From the NCBI RefSeq assembly GCF_029227915.1, contig NC_079878.1, positions 19,716,001-19,780,000 of the forward strand: DNA of 64,000 bases, written 5' to 3'. The DNA is from Hydractinia symbiolongicarpus (taxonomy: Eukaryota; Cnidaria; Hydrozoa; Anthoathecata; Hydractiniidae). Of this stretch, positions 35,801 to 46,150 are shown in pieces. A program made the position numbers and the translations under genes. Position 1 is the stretch's first letter. Each line of letters begins with the position of its first letter. The notes below the pieces were generated by a model that saw nothing but the letters and a program-made list of their open reading frames with translations, did no database searches and had not been told where the DNA came from.

Positions 35801-37380
35801 AGCTTTTTCGGAATAGGATGCATTGAGTATATTTCATTTCTTTCTTTGTGGAACTGTGATGAATATGTTCATCATTTATGTATATTGAATATTTAATTAT
35901 TTTTTTATTTATTTATTTTAAAGCATGACGACATGTGCGGTGATTCAAGTTGTTGTTTGAAATCCTCAGTGATGATTGTGTGGTGATGTGTGAAGCATGT
36001 CAGAGGGGTTTATTAAGATATTCTTTGAGTCATTACTTCATATTTTCATTCTCTGGAGGGAAAGTGAAGAGAATAATGGAATTTTTTTAAACAATGAAAT
36101 TTTTCATGGGGTGGTAAATATACATGCGGGCGGCTGACGGTAAACTGAGGTACGACTTCCTTTGGCCTTAGCAGCGATATCCCACTAACGGGGCCTGAAA
36201 GAATTTTTTGAAGGCCCCTAAGCATCATTTCCAGACATATTTTTATTGTGGTTACCTTTTGTTAACTATTCTTCCATTTCCACATTTTTTAGCATTCTTC
36301 CCCCTACGAACTAGGTTCGTTTTCACCCTGTGAAATTTTAAAAATGGTGGATGTAGCATAAATGTGATTCGTCAATTAAGCAAAATGTCAGGACTGGCAC
36401 ACAACTGCTAATCCTGAAGACTTTCTTCGAAAGCCTACAACAAGGTACAACAACAAGGTATGTCAATCATCACTACGGCAACAAACAGTCAGGGAAATCC
36501 TCTTAATTATACAGCTTAATTAGGTGACATACATCTAAATTAGGAGACAGAAAAAGTTTTTCCCTGATTTCTCGAAAAATGTAAATTTTAGCAGAATCAC
36601 TGCTACGGCTCTTTCATCGTCAGTTTGACCATTATATTATAAAAAAGAACGGTATTTCCAGCACCCCGGGTTCAAAAGATAAGGACTATAAACATATGGT
36701 TTATTGTTAGCGATAGTCTATTTAAGCTGTATTGCATCTTAGTTAGGATGTCACATCACATGATACATCCTAATTAAGCGGATATTTTAAAATTTTAAAT
36801 TTGGCGGAACTCCGTGGTGCTACGAAAAAACTAATGTATTGGAGATGTTTATATGCACTTAAATATTGGATTTATTCAGTTTAGCTAGATAGATGCTAAA
36901 ACTCAGTTTAATGTGTGTTTTAGACGAGCAAAGTTTTGTACATCTTAACTAAGCTGTAAAACACCTAATTAGACTGTATCATACATCCTAATTAAGCTGA
37001 CATCCAAATTAAGCTGTACAGCTTAATTAAGAGGATTTCCCTGACTGACAAAGCTGAACCGAATCGCCGAATAGCTAACACTAAAGAACATAGACATTGT
37101 ACATTGAAAGTTGACACTACTGAAGAGCACAACATAAACTTAAATATCGATTTAACAGTTTAATTTACTCGCATATTAGCCAACTCATTTGTAATCAACA
37201 CGTCGTCGTCCGCATAATAATGGGGATAGAATAACTTCTAGAACCACTCATTATTTTGATTGCATATAATTAACTTAACTCACATAACTTTAAATGTACA
37301 GATAAAGCATATTCTTACCACTTTCTAGAGCCAGGACCGTAGTTACGGGGATGACTATACCAAACTTTGGAATGGACCAT
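32846..37380 (-). CDS. RPS29: Ribosomal protein S29 (uS14), 56 residues, 3 coding exons
   Basis: Exons on the minus strand: 37380-37319, 33233-33134 and 32854-32846. Exons 1 and 2 read [20 protein letters not shown], then [20 protein letters not shown] and [14 protein letters not shown]. This is the whole S29 pattern with its zinc-binding CxxC...CxxC (C-R-V-C and C-R-Q-C). Intron 1 is 4.1 kb and joins in phase 2; intron 2 is about 280 bp, phase 0. The last coding exon is inferred: TTTTTAG acceptor, then F-K-stop, with AATAAA about 45 bases on. That gives 56 residues, the length of the animal protein, although the usual end is Leu-Asp. An alternative acceptor near 32990 would read LKIG and is less likely. 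The product is a small-subunit ribosomal protein near the decoding side of the 40S head. A CTTTTACGC pyrimidine start (37420-37412) suggests a TOP mRNA. Confidence 0.9.
35284..36219. mobile_element. TIR element within RPS29 intron 1 (936 bp)
   Basis: The left end AGGGCCTTCGCAAATTTTTTT...GGCCCCGTTTGTGGGATAT is mirrored at the right by ATATCCCACTAACGGGGCCT...AAGGCCCCT. The arms are about 45 bases with some mismatches. No intact transposase was found; the frame at 35494-35799 has no recognised domain. The target duplication is unclear. Confidence 0.6.
36486..37047. mobile_element. TIR element within RPS29 intron 1 (562 bp) with ACAAA duplication
   Basis: Perfect ends CAGTCAGGGAAATCCTCTTA and the inverse, with further AATTA/GCTTAATTA palindromic repeats inward. 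ACAAA flanks both sides (36481-36485 and 37048-37052). The interior repeats CATCCTAATTAAGCTG-like units. There is no coding sequence, so it is non-autonomous. Confidence 0.7.
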
Positions 37381-37404
37381 GTTTTCGGTGTCCTGACTTC
37401 ACGA

Positions 37405-37440
37405 GCAGGCAGCGTAAAAGAAATCCAACATGGCCGAGAA
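37405..37440 (-). promoter_or_regulatory. Probable RPS29 start region with TOP-like tract and CATGGC motif
   Basis: On the minus strand CTTTTACGC begins at 37420, 40 bases before the ATG, as expected for a 5' terminal oligopyrimidine start. Just outside it, GCCATGTTGG (AACATGGC on plus, from 37428) resembles the YY1-like element common near ribosomal-protein start sites. Inferred from motif only. Confidence 0.4.
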
Positions 37441-37508
37441 ACGGCCCTTGACAAAGAAGAAAGACGAAATGGTCCGTGTATTATTTCGCGGAATTGCCTC
37501 GCTTACTG
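37430..37508 (+). other. Possible first exon of a gene divergent from RPS29
   Basis: ATGGCCGAG opens 50 bases from the RPS29 start codon on the opposite strand. It reads MAEKRPLTKKKDEMVRVLFR plus a few residues up to an ACTG|GTAATC donor-like site near 37509. No following exon was found, and the ATG overlaps the expected RPS29 start site, so this may be only a promoter motif. Confidence 0.2.
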
Positions 37509-37973
37509 GTAATCAAGCACAACTTACGGCGCGAAATGTTTTGTAAACAACAACATACCCCAAAAAAGGATAAGGAACGAAACGAAAGGAAATCAAGGTA
37601 ATTTTTGGAAATATTTCGTATTGTATTCATATTTTAGTGTCGTGAGAAATTTCTTTATACGTAGTAACCAAAGCCTTTATTGAATACTCATCGTGAGTAA
37701 GTTGTAAATATTCAGTGCGCGAAGCACATTTGAACTTACTTTTAAATGCCTCCTTTCCCATCCACATTATTTGACTTTATTTGTGTGTAGCTAGCTACCA
37801 AATTATAAATATTTCAATTTGAAGAGCTCATACTCAAAATAAATTACTTCTCCTTTGGTAAAAAATCCATTAAATTTCTTGCAATTAATTCTTGGAACAA
37901 TATTTAAAATCCTTTACCCTTTAAAATTTCTAATAAAAATACAATTACAATGAAAACAATTCTTCATAAACTT

Positions 37974-38898
37974 CAGGGTTCAGAGTGACCCTGGAAAACC
38001 AGGAAAAAGTACCTTTTTGGAAAAACTCAGGGAGAAGATAGATATATGTACATATTTTACATGGCTAGCCTCACTAATATCGAGGGATATACCCTGTCTA
38101 TTATTTCCAAGAGGGCCATGGCTTAGATGGAGAGTCCTATTGTATTTAATGCTCATTTTTAAGCTACGCAGACCCAATTAGGGCCCGCACTCTACTAGAC
38201 AACCCCCGGCAACATCCAACGGCCCACACATGGAGCCATCTCCCCAATTTCCCTCACATGGCTTGGGTTAACCCAGGGCTATGGTAACATTCACTCTCCC
38301 ATGTTGAATCGCCGTCAAGAGGAATTAAACCCCGGTGTCCCACACAGAGTACCAGAGCTATAACCACTAATCTACGGCGCCACAAAGAACCTGGAAAACT
38401 CAGGGAACTTTTTTCTAAGTCAGGGAAAACTCAGGGAAGTTTTTTTCTCCTATATAAATATGTTTTTTGCTGCGTATTTCTTTGTAAAGATATCCTTTCC
38501 AGTTTGACAAGACAATGTGTAGTAGTATTTTTTATATATTTGTTTTATATTTTCATGTGTATGTATGATTTTTATTGCTTGTACTTGCTTTATTCTACAT
38601 CATATCTATCTTTTGCAAAATGTAATGTAAGATATATCAACTTATATCTTTGATAACAATATTCTATTATTGTAGTAAAAAATAAAGGATAAAACATTCT
38701 TCAGCAAACAATGGTTGAATGATCCAGGATCTTGACCTTCAATTGGACAGGTAGTTCAGACAACTCAGGGAAAAATAGTATCTTTGTGTATAGACTTCGG
38801 TAAAAAAGGGTGTTTTTCATGATGTCTTCCAGGGAAAAACATCTATATTCATTGAAATTTCAGGGAAAAATATTCTGATAAGCCACTCTAAACCCTGA
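37974..38898. mobile_element. hAT-like TIR element (about 925 bp)
   Basis: The ends CAGGGTTCAGAGTG and CACTCTAAACCCTG are inverted with one mismatch, and many internal ACTCAGGGAAAA repeats occur near both ends. CAGGG ends suggest hAT, but the 8-bp duplication expected of hAT is not clear. No transposase is encoded. A SINE lies inside. Confidence 0.55.
38165..38382 (-). mobile_element. tRNA-derived SINE
   Basis: Read on the minus strand from 38382: GGCGCCGTAGATTAGTGGTT carries an A-box-like TAGATTAGTGG. About 35 bases later CGGGGTTTAATTCC matches a B box (GGTTCRANNCC, one change). The body continues to about 38165. It is not a functional tRNA, because no cloverleaf with an anticodon arm and acceptor pairing is kept. 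Confidence 0.6.
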
Positions 38899-39678
38899 AA
38901 TTGTATAAAACCTTATCACTTTTCGAATTGCCAGTGCTTTTCTTTTCTCTCCATTGTTGCTTTGTGACTTGATGCTAACAGTTTTTGACAGTCCCTCTAA
39001 ATTTAAATTTATCCCTGTGATTACTTCGCCAAAATGTTATCTTGACCTTGAGTTGTTTTGTGGTTTTGTCCCATGTGATGTTTTCCAGGTAGCCATCACA
39101 CTTTTTAAGCTTTTGCTTGTGGTGGTTATCCCTTCATTAGGTAATTTTGATAAGCTTGCATGAATAATTTTTATTATTTTTATTGTGTTCATACTATCTA
39201 ATGGAAAATAAATAAATGATTAATTGATGATTGATCTTAAATGAACAAATCAAAACAAACTTGGAACCGACTGTGCTCTCAAACTTCGCTGCTATGTTTA
39301 TAAGAACTAATAATTATGCCAGAACAAATAGGAGCAAATTAAATATTCTGTCTTGTTTATCTATATTCTGCAATTTAAACCCTACAGACCACGAGTGTGC
39401 TGCAAATTGTAAACAAACATTCGGGGTAACACATGTTTTTACCATGAATAAAATAATAACATACTTAAGAAATGTTTTTTGATTTTTTTAAAATGTGGAG
39501 TGTCAACGCTCTGAAAACCTTTTTACACATGTAGGGAAAGATCGCTGAGAGTAGAATTGATGAATTGGCAGCAAGGTACATTTGTTAAAAAAGTTTTAAA
39601 AAAATTTATTACTTTATATTTGTCCTATATCTAATGTCTCAAATGTTATCTACATAAAGGACTTACTTTTATTGTGAC
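38899..39678. other. No gene seen
   Basis: AT-rich. A block near 39535-39582 (GKIAESRIDELAAR then a GT) may be an upstream exon of the SWIM/YqaJ pseudogene that follows, but this is weak. Confidence 0.3.
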
Positions 39679-39885
39679 CAAGTTGAAGTTGAAATCCGCG
39701 AAAGGTCTGTATTGGAGGAATACACTACACAATTGATAGTAAAAGACAAAGTGATTCTGGATCCTTTCGAGCTGAAAGATAATTGGGTGAAGGAACGACA
39801 GTGAGGAAAACATTTTAAGTTGGCCATCTGTTGATTATGTCGATATTGCACATTACATAGGATTAATGCAACCAGACTTTCTTAA

Positions 39886-41399
39886 AGGGGAACTACACGC
39901 AAAAATTATTTTTTAATATATTGTCAAAAATAGGTAATATATTTCAAAATATAAAAAAGTGAAACTTAATTATGTCAGTTTTTACCTCAAGCAATTTCTT
40001 AGCTTGAAATATTCCTTTTTTCAATGGACCGTGTAAAAACAAGAAGACTGGAAATAGTAAAAAAAATGACGTTGCAAAGTGCGACATGTAGCAAACCGCA
40101 GAGAGAGGCCTCCAAGAAAACACATTGAAAAGAAGAGGAGACATTACAATTTGTTGTAACTTATTTTTTTATTAAACAATAACAAACAATAAGTATATAC
40201 CAAAAATAAATATTTTTTATTCGTCAAAAAACAACGACAACCAACAATATTTCTTAAATAAACAAACAGTCTTCAAAAAAAAAAATTGATGTTTTCATAC
40301 ACTTTTGATGCATTGTCCCTCTCCCGTTGATAAACCGTTATAATTTTAAAAGAGGTTAGAAAAAAAGAAATTGTATGGACAAAGGAGAACATCCTTTTTT
40401 GAATTCTTTTGTGTGATATTAAATGAGAAACAATTCAGGGGCTAATAGGGACAAGTTTTTTAGTCTCTGAAGTAAATACAAAACTCGTCGGACAGCACCA
40501 GGAACAAGAAGACTATTTCCAGGATGTGCTTTACTTTCGTTTGATGTTTACAATGTTGATGACATCGGTTCACCCATTAGGTCACTCTAGCAAAGTAATA
40601 TGTTTACCCCCTGTCAAAAATTAGATTTTATATTCGCTGAAAACAAAAACAAAAAAACTTTGCCTATGAGTTGCGGGAAAAGATAATCATAAGTGGCGAG
40701 CAGGACGAAAATTTAGCTTTAAATACTAAATTTATATATTTAAAAATAGAAGAAGGTAACAAACGAGTGAAATAATATTAGTAAAATAAAAGTGAACGTA
40801 AATTATACAATATATGCAAATACAAAGTATACTTTATTTTTTGCATTCAAGAAATCCAGATGAACTTTGTCTTACTATCATACCTCTCTGGAAACAATCG
40901 CCAGTGAAGTGTTTTGAGCAGATGTAAAAACCAGCATCTTTGGGTAAAAACCCTTCCCTTTCAATCGCTTGTAACCAGTTTTTATGAAGTTTGTTGTTTG
41001 ATTTTTCTGAAGGTATCTTATGGAAACTAAGCTCTTTTTTAAACCTGGAGCGACTTGTACAACCGAAAGCTGAGCAACTTGGCATATTTAGCATAAAATT
41101 GAGGAATTGCCAGTAGCATTTATCAAAACTATAAACGATTTACAAATTTGTTGCTGTAATAAACCAGCCACTGCATAAAATTGCGTCTTCCGCACTTTGC
41201 AACGTCACACATCACGTTTGTCCCAGTCTTTTTTTACGGAATTGGGGGTTGGGATTTCTAGCTGTATTTTTTTTGGGGGGGGTAAGGTTTGTATTCTTGG
41301 AACTTTGAAGTCATATGAAACAGTAAAACTAGTTGAATTTGTTTTCTTATGGTATTAGTAACAATATATCAAAAAATAATTTTTGCGTGTAGTTTCCCT
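39886..41399 (-). mobile_element. Kolobok-like DNA transposon (1,514 bp) with TTAA target duplication
   Basis: TTAA stands at both flanks (39882-39885 and 41400-41403). The ends AGGGGAACTACACGCAAAAA and AGGGAAACTACACGCAAAAA (inverse) match over about 40 bases with few changes. A second inverted pair, TGACGTTGCAAAGTGCG at 40067-40083 and its exact inverse at 41191-41207, lies inside. TTAA duplication, AGGG ends and an encoded THAP domain together fit the Kolobok superfamily. Only the THAP ORF is present, so this is a deleted, non-autonomous copy. Confidence 0.75.
40834..41094 (-). CDS. THAP domain ORF (86 residues) of the Kolobok-like element
   Basis: From MLNMPSCSAFGC the frame shows a complete THAP zinc finger. 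C-X4-C is at the start (CSAFGC), a Trp in the middle (HKNWLQAIER), then C-X2-H (YICSKHF), followed by FQRGM. THAP domains bind transposon ends in the P-element and Kolobok families. The stop overlaps an AATAAA (GCAAAAAATAAAG), so a very short transcript could be made. The catalytic part expected downstream is absent. A second ATG four codons on (MPSC) is the more typical THAP start. Confidence 0.7.
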   Translation of the reverse strand: MLNMPSCSAFGCTSRSRFKKELSFHKIPSEKSNNKLHKNWLQAIEREGFLPKDAGFYICSKHFTGDCFQRGMIVRQSSSGFLECKK

Positions 41400-43079
41400 T
41401 TAAGAGACTGCAAAGTGATGATAAACAGGGAAAATGTTACAGATACTTTGTGGAATTTCTTTATCACCTTATCAGTATAGCCTTTATTTTTACCGTAACA
41501 TGTCTGGGCAGTCACAAAAAAAGAGAGAAAATCTTCCTGGTGGTGAAATCATGTCTTCCTATTGCACTTGCACTGCTGGACTGGCTGGTACTTGTAATCA
41601 CATTGTAGCATGCTCTTGCGCGTCAAGCATTCTGTGAGATACAACCCGACAAAACCAACATTGACAAGCCAACTATGTGCTTGGAACGAGGCATCTGAAA
41701 GCAAGTTTGATCTGAAACCAACTCGCATTCAGGATATTTATTTTGATAAAGCACAGTATATGAAGAATGCTGCCAGTAAAAATAAAATAATCAAGGACAA
41801 AAATATTTAAAGAATTTTCTCCAAGTTGGCTTTTGCTCTAAGAGCTTTACCAAATAATTAAAGATAATATTTATGGATCTTCTTGCTTGTGGGAGGTTGT
41901 TGAAGGCGAAGCTTATCTAGGGAGCGCATTGATAAGATAAATAGCATTGAATGTCCAAAATTATTGGAACTGCCAAAAAACTTTAAAAAAACAATCAAGT
42001 AGCAAGTTTTAATAAATACATCAAAATTACAGACAAGCAAAAGTCGTAAAGAAAAAAACAATAAATCAATCGTTAGACGAAACTTGGTTCAACCAAAGAG
42101 CTGGTAGAATTACTGCTTCAAAATTTTACAGAATATTCACTAGGTCAAAAACAATCCAAACATTGGAAGAAAATAAAACAATAAAAATTTTGATATATAT
42201 TGTTTCAGAAGTAATGAACTACAAAACAAACATTACCACATTTACCCTAAAGCATGGCATATCAATGGAGCAACACGCGGAAAAATTACATAGCTATGTC
42301 AAAACAACATAAGAACTTGAAAACATAGGAAGCTGGTTTAATAATGAATATACATAAACCATATGTTGCTGTTTCTCAAGATCTGGAAGTTGAATGTGAC
42401 TGTTGTGGAAAAGGTTTATTATAAGTCAAATCACCTTTTTAATCAAATAGAACAACCAACTGCATGTAATTTACCCTAGTTGGAACAAACTCTTAGCGAT
42501 AAGAATAAAAATATAACCACATTAAAAACAAACTGCATAATCTGAACAAACTCTTGACTGTTTGTCGGAACTCAACAGTTGTTAGTGGCACTGTCCAATT
42601 GATCAATAAGCTGTAACCATTTTCCCCTTAAATCCTTTTCCTCTTTCTCGGTTTGAAATGGAAACAACCTACATAAGTAAAAAGACATAGTTTGTATAAG
42701 TTTATGTTTACATGAACAAGCGACATGACTATAACTCACAAACTTAGCTAGCTAATAGTTATTTCTTTACCTGTAAGGGGGATCACATTCACATAGTTTG
42801 TAATCACCATTAGAGTAACTGCTAACAACACAATGTCTTGACATGTTAGGGTAATGTGAAATACAATTTCAACTTCAAAGAATAAAGAAAAGATTAGCAT
42901 GCGAGATACACTATTTCGATTCCACAATTCGCAAATAAGGGATCATCTACAAAATTTGTAGCAATTTGTATTAAAAAATTCGTATATGCTATACAAATTT
43001 TCTTTTGCCATACAGTAATTAAATTTGTATGAAAGTTTTTTAAAATCTTATAAAATTCGTATGATTTTTAAATTAAATT

Positions 43080-43240
43080 CTTATGAGTTTAAAAAAATTC
43101 GTATGAGTTAAATTCGAATGAGTTGTAAATTAAATTCCTATGAGTTGTAAATTAAATTTCTATGAGTTAAATATGTTTTAAATTAAATTCGTATGAGTTT
43201 TAAATTAAATTCATATGAGTTTTAAATTAAAACAAAAATT
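43080..43240. repeat. AAATTCGTATGAGTT tandem motifs
   Basis: About six to eight imperfect copies of TAAATTAAATTCGTATGAGT, with 20-30 base spacing, lie within the TIR element. Confidence 0.7.
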
Positions 43241-43597
43241 GTGAGTTTTTAATTAGATGCGTATGTTTTTTGTTTTTATAAAAAATTCATTAGAGATTTT
43301 ATTAAATTCGTTTTTAAGTTTTTAGGATTAGGGTTAGGGTGTAGTTTTCATTTAAGTTTTTATAATTAAATGTGTATGGTTTTTTTAAAAGAAAATGTTT
43401 TTTTATTAAATTCGCATGGGTAAGAAAAAAATCTCATATAAATACGGCACAGTCCAGATGTGAGCCTAGGCTTACGCTCAAGTTTCACACCTTTTTCTTG
43501 GAGGTGGTAGTTGTTTATCTTTTGTTCTTATTAATTATCTTGTGAGTCTTGTAAGTCATTAACTTTGCGTTATAAACAAAACATTCTTGATTTATTT

Positions 43598-43935
43598 AAG
43601 AACGAAGAATGGCGATAAAAAAGCTTCGTTAGATCAAATTTTTAAAGTCTAAGAACAAAGAGCGGCTATAGAAATGCTTTTTTAGATCGCGTTTTAAAAA
43701 TTTAAGAACAAAGAACGGCGATAGAAAAGCTTCATTAAATGACATAAAGTTTAAGAACAAACAACGGCGATAGAAAATCTTCATTAGATCGTGATTTAAA
43801 AGCTTATGAACGAAAAGCGGTGATAGAAATGCTTTTTTAGATCGCGTTTTAAAAATTTAAGAATGAAGAACGCTGATAGAAAAGCTTCGTTAGATCGTGT
43901 TCTAAGAATTTAAGAACGAAAAGCGGCAAGAGATA
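43598..43935. repeat. About 53-bp tandem repeat, 7 copies
   Basis: Unit starts are at about 43598, 43651, 43704, 43753, 43805, 43859 and 43912. Each begins AAGAACRAAGAACGGCGATA and continues AAAGCTTCGTTAGATCG. Two variants (AAAAGCTTC and AAATGCTTTTTT) alternate irregularly. Confidence 0.85.
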
Positions 43936-44417
43936 ATTATTTAATTTCACATTAAAAGTTTGAATCATTTTGTTAATAAGTACCAATCCTTCGAAATTCG
44001 CACAAACAGCGTTTAGAGATGGTTGTCTGTAAGTTTTAATCATTTGAAGTAATAAGAACGGCATTTAGAAATTGTTAATGTTTATTTCAATTCTATGAAG
44101 AAACTATATTGAAAATTTAATAGGTATGACCATTCGTTTAAAAATTCGTATCGCAATTTGTATTGAAAATCTTAATAATTCGTATGAAAGTTCGTATGAA
44201 AGTTCGTATAAGTAAGAATATAATTTGTATCACAATTCGTATGAAAATCCTATAAAATTTGTATGAAAATCCTATAAAATTTGTGTAGGATCTTTTAAAA
44301 ATCGTATAACTAATTAACACTATACAAATTGTATACAATTTTTATACGAATTATAAGGAATTAAATTTGTATATATTCGTATATAATGTCATACGAAATT
44401 TGTAGATGACCCCTAAA

Positions 44418-44550
44418 GAGTACAAAGTTTTGTGAAATTTGATTTAGAGGATGGTCTATATATGAAATATTGACACTATTTGCTAATGTGAATTTCAAAT
44501 TAATTTTTCAGCTGTGTATTTTTAAACGGTCATCATCAAGTTTTAAAAAT
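44418..44550 (+). pseudogene. Duplicated fragment of RPS29 intron 1 end and exon 2 start
   Basis: TTTGCTAATGTGAATTTCAA, then ATTAATTTTTCAG, is almost identical to the acceptor region of RPS29 intron 1. It is followed at 44512 by CTGTGTATTTTTAAACGGTC, matching the start of RPS29 exon 2 with three changes before similarity fades. It lies in opposite orientation to the RPS29 gene. An adjacent short piece (AGAGTACAAAGTTTTGTG) matches RPS29 intron sequence in the other orientation, so the copy is rearranged. Confidence 0.65.
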
Positions 44551-45423
44551 GAAAACTGGAAACTTTTGAGTGAAATGGGTGGCATTATAATACAGGATTT
44601 ATTTTAACATTTTCACTGCATTTGATTTTTTCATAAAACATCAGAAGTAGTGTATAAACTTAAAAATTTGCATGTTTATTTTGATGGTAAATTCAGATAT
44701 GTTGGTCATTTTTGCTGAAAATGGTCGAACATTTTAAGCATGTCAACTCTAATCCAAAAATTATAGTCAAATTAATCTACTATGCTATTTCGGTGATTAA
44801 TCTTTCCAACATGGCTATCAACATGTTTTTTCTGTCTATTGCAGTTTAGTTGCATAGTTGCAACAATCTTATCAGCTAAGAACATTCTACCAAACTTCTT
44901 TTTGATTGCCCAAATATATGGGTTTTTTTATTATTTGCCAAAAACGTCAAAAAGTCTTTGGATTGGCTTATTAAGCTGGGAATAGACTATTTAGGCTTTG
45001 TGCAGTCATGTTGAAAATATCCAGCAGGAATTCATGTTGTGACGTTAAACTTACCCATTAACTTTTGAGACATGCATTTTTCAGTGACTTTGAAGAAAAA
45101 TGAACCCATCCGCTATGCCTGTCACAAACATAATATATTATTAAGTTATAATATTTCTTTAGTCACTTGTTCAAAGGTGATTTTAGCTTGCAGGTGCCAG
45201 ATACAGGAATTTAAAACAAGTTAGTTAATTTATTGCAAGAATTGGGGGTTAAAAATATGCCAGGCGTTTAAGGGTGTTTTTTCATTAAGCGCGTAAAATC
45301 CTGTTTTAAAAAAGCATTAAAACCAAGATAAGGAAAACAAAGCAGGGACAGGTCTATATACTAGCCACTTTTATACTGAGATTTAAAGCAGGTTACTTAA
45401 AATGTTTTATTAAGTTTTATCTA

Positions 45424-45640
45424 CGAGGAGGCCTTAGCAGCTCTGGATGCTCACTTCTTACTTCAAAAGAATGTGCCCTATGAAAGATCAGTGTTTCATA
45501 ACGCTAAACAGAACAGGAGACGAACACACCAAGACCAAGTAATTGCCGCATGTAAATCTTATTCAGAAAACGCCACTCACCAGAACCAACAGATCGAGAA
45601 CACGAACCGAGAACCAGACATGAATTCTGCTGACAACCAA
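45424..45640 (+). pseudogene. Possible gag remnant of an LTR retroelement
   Basis: The frame reads EEALAALDAHFLLQKNVPYE, then RSVFHNAKQ. This is similar in layout to the AxxxLxxHFxPxxNxxYERxxF region of Ty3-type gag proteins. No LTRs, protease or polymerase adjoin it. Weak assignment. Confidence 0.35.
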
Positions 45641-46150
45641 CTTAATATACAGTCACGTCCACATCGAGTGCACATTAATGCGTTGTGTCTCTTTCTCTTT
45701 TAATAATCTGTCTATGGTTTCATTTATTTTAAGAATTATTTATGCTATATAAAAGCATATGAAATTTAACTGTCAGAATGTTGTGTGACATTAACTTGAG
45801 AAATTTAGTGTTGAATACACAAAGAAAATTCACAATGCACTTAAAAGCACCTTGGTCAAGTGAAAGTAGAAAAAGAAGACTAAGCAATCCAAACAACATG
45901 GCAGAGGCAAAAATATCTCTTAAAAGAATATTATAGGAACAGTTGAAACAAGCTGATAATTGGTGCAAGGAAAAAAAATGTCAAGGAAATTCAGCTATAA
46001 AATCAGGCTCGTTTTCATTGATCAGGAATCGAAGAACTGTCAATAAAAGACTTGATGGTGACATAATTACTGGATAGGAAAAACAATATTGTAGCTTGCT
46101 AACACCACCCAGCAAATATTTTAAATAAAATTCTTTTTTTTCTCTGTAGA

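Larger units (their letters stand above)
39679..42430 (+). pseudogene. SWIM-finger / YqaJ-nuclease-type gene remnant split by a transposon
   Basis: The left part (39679-39881) reads VEIRERSVLEEYTTQLIVKD, then DPFELKDNWVKE, and after a frameshift SWPSVDYVDIAHYIGLMQPD. The right part resumes at 41404 with RLQSDDKQGKCYRYF. It continues with SSYCTCTAGLAGTCNHIVA, a SWIM zinc finger (CxC...CxH), near 41560-41620. A YqaJ-like nuclease region contains WFNQRAGRITASKFYRIF near 42090-42140 and PYVAVSQDLEVECDCCGKGL near 42360-42415. The usual nuclease GVSPDG and ExK residues are changed or lost. Stops and frameshifts mark a pseudogene. Genes with this domain pair are common multicopy, probably transposon-related genes in invertebrates. 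Confidence 0.65.
42939..44413. mobile_element. TIR element (1,475 bp) with TAA target duplication
   Basis: GGGATCATCTACAAAATTTG at 42939 is mirrored by CGAAATTTGTAGATGACCCC ending at 44413. TAA flanks both sides (42936-42938, 44414-44416). The interior consists of AAATTCGTATGAGTT-type repeats near both ends and a 7-copy, about 53-bp tandem array. No transposase is encoded. Confidence 0.7.

Noticed and set aside
38340-38382. tRNA gene
   Set aside because: A and B box motifs are present, but acceptor and anticodon stems do not pair; better explained as a SINE head.
43325-43345. Telomere-like TTAGGGTTAGGG
   Set aside because: Only two units in an AT-rich transposon interior; no array and no sign of a chromosome end.
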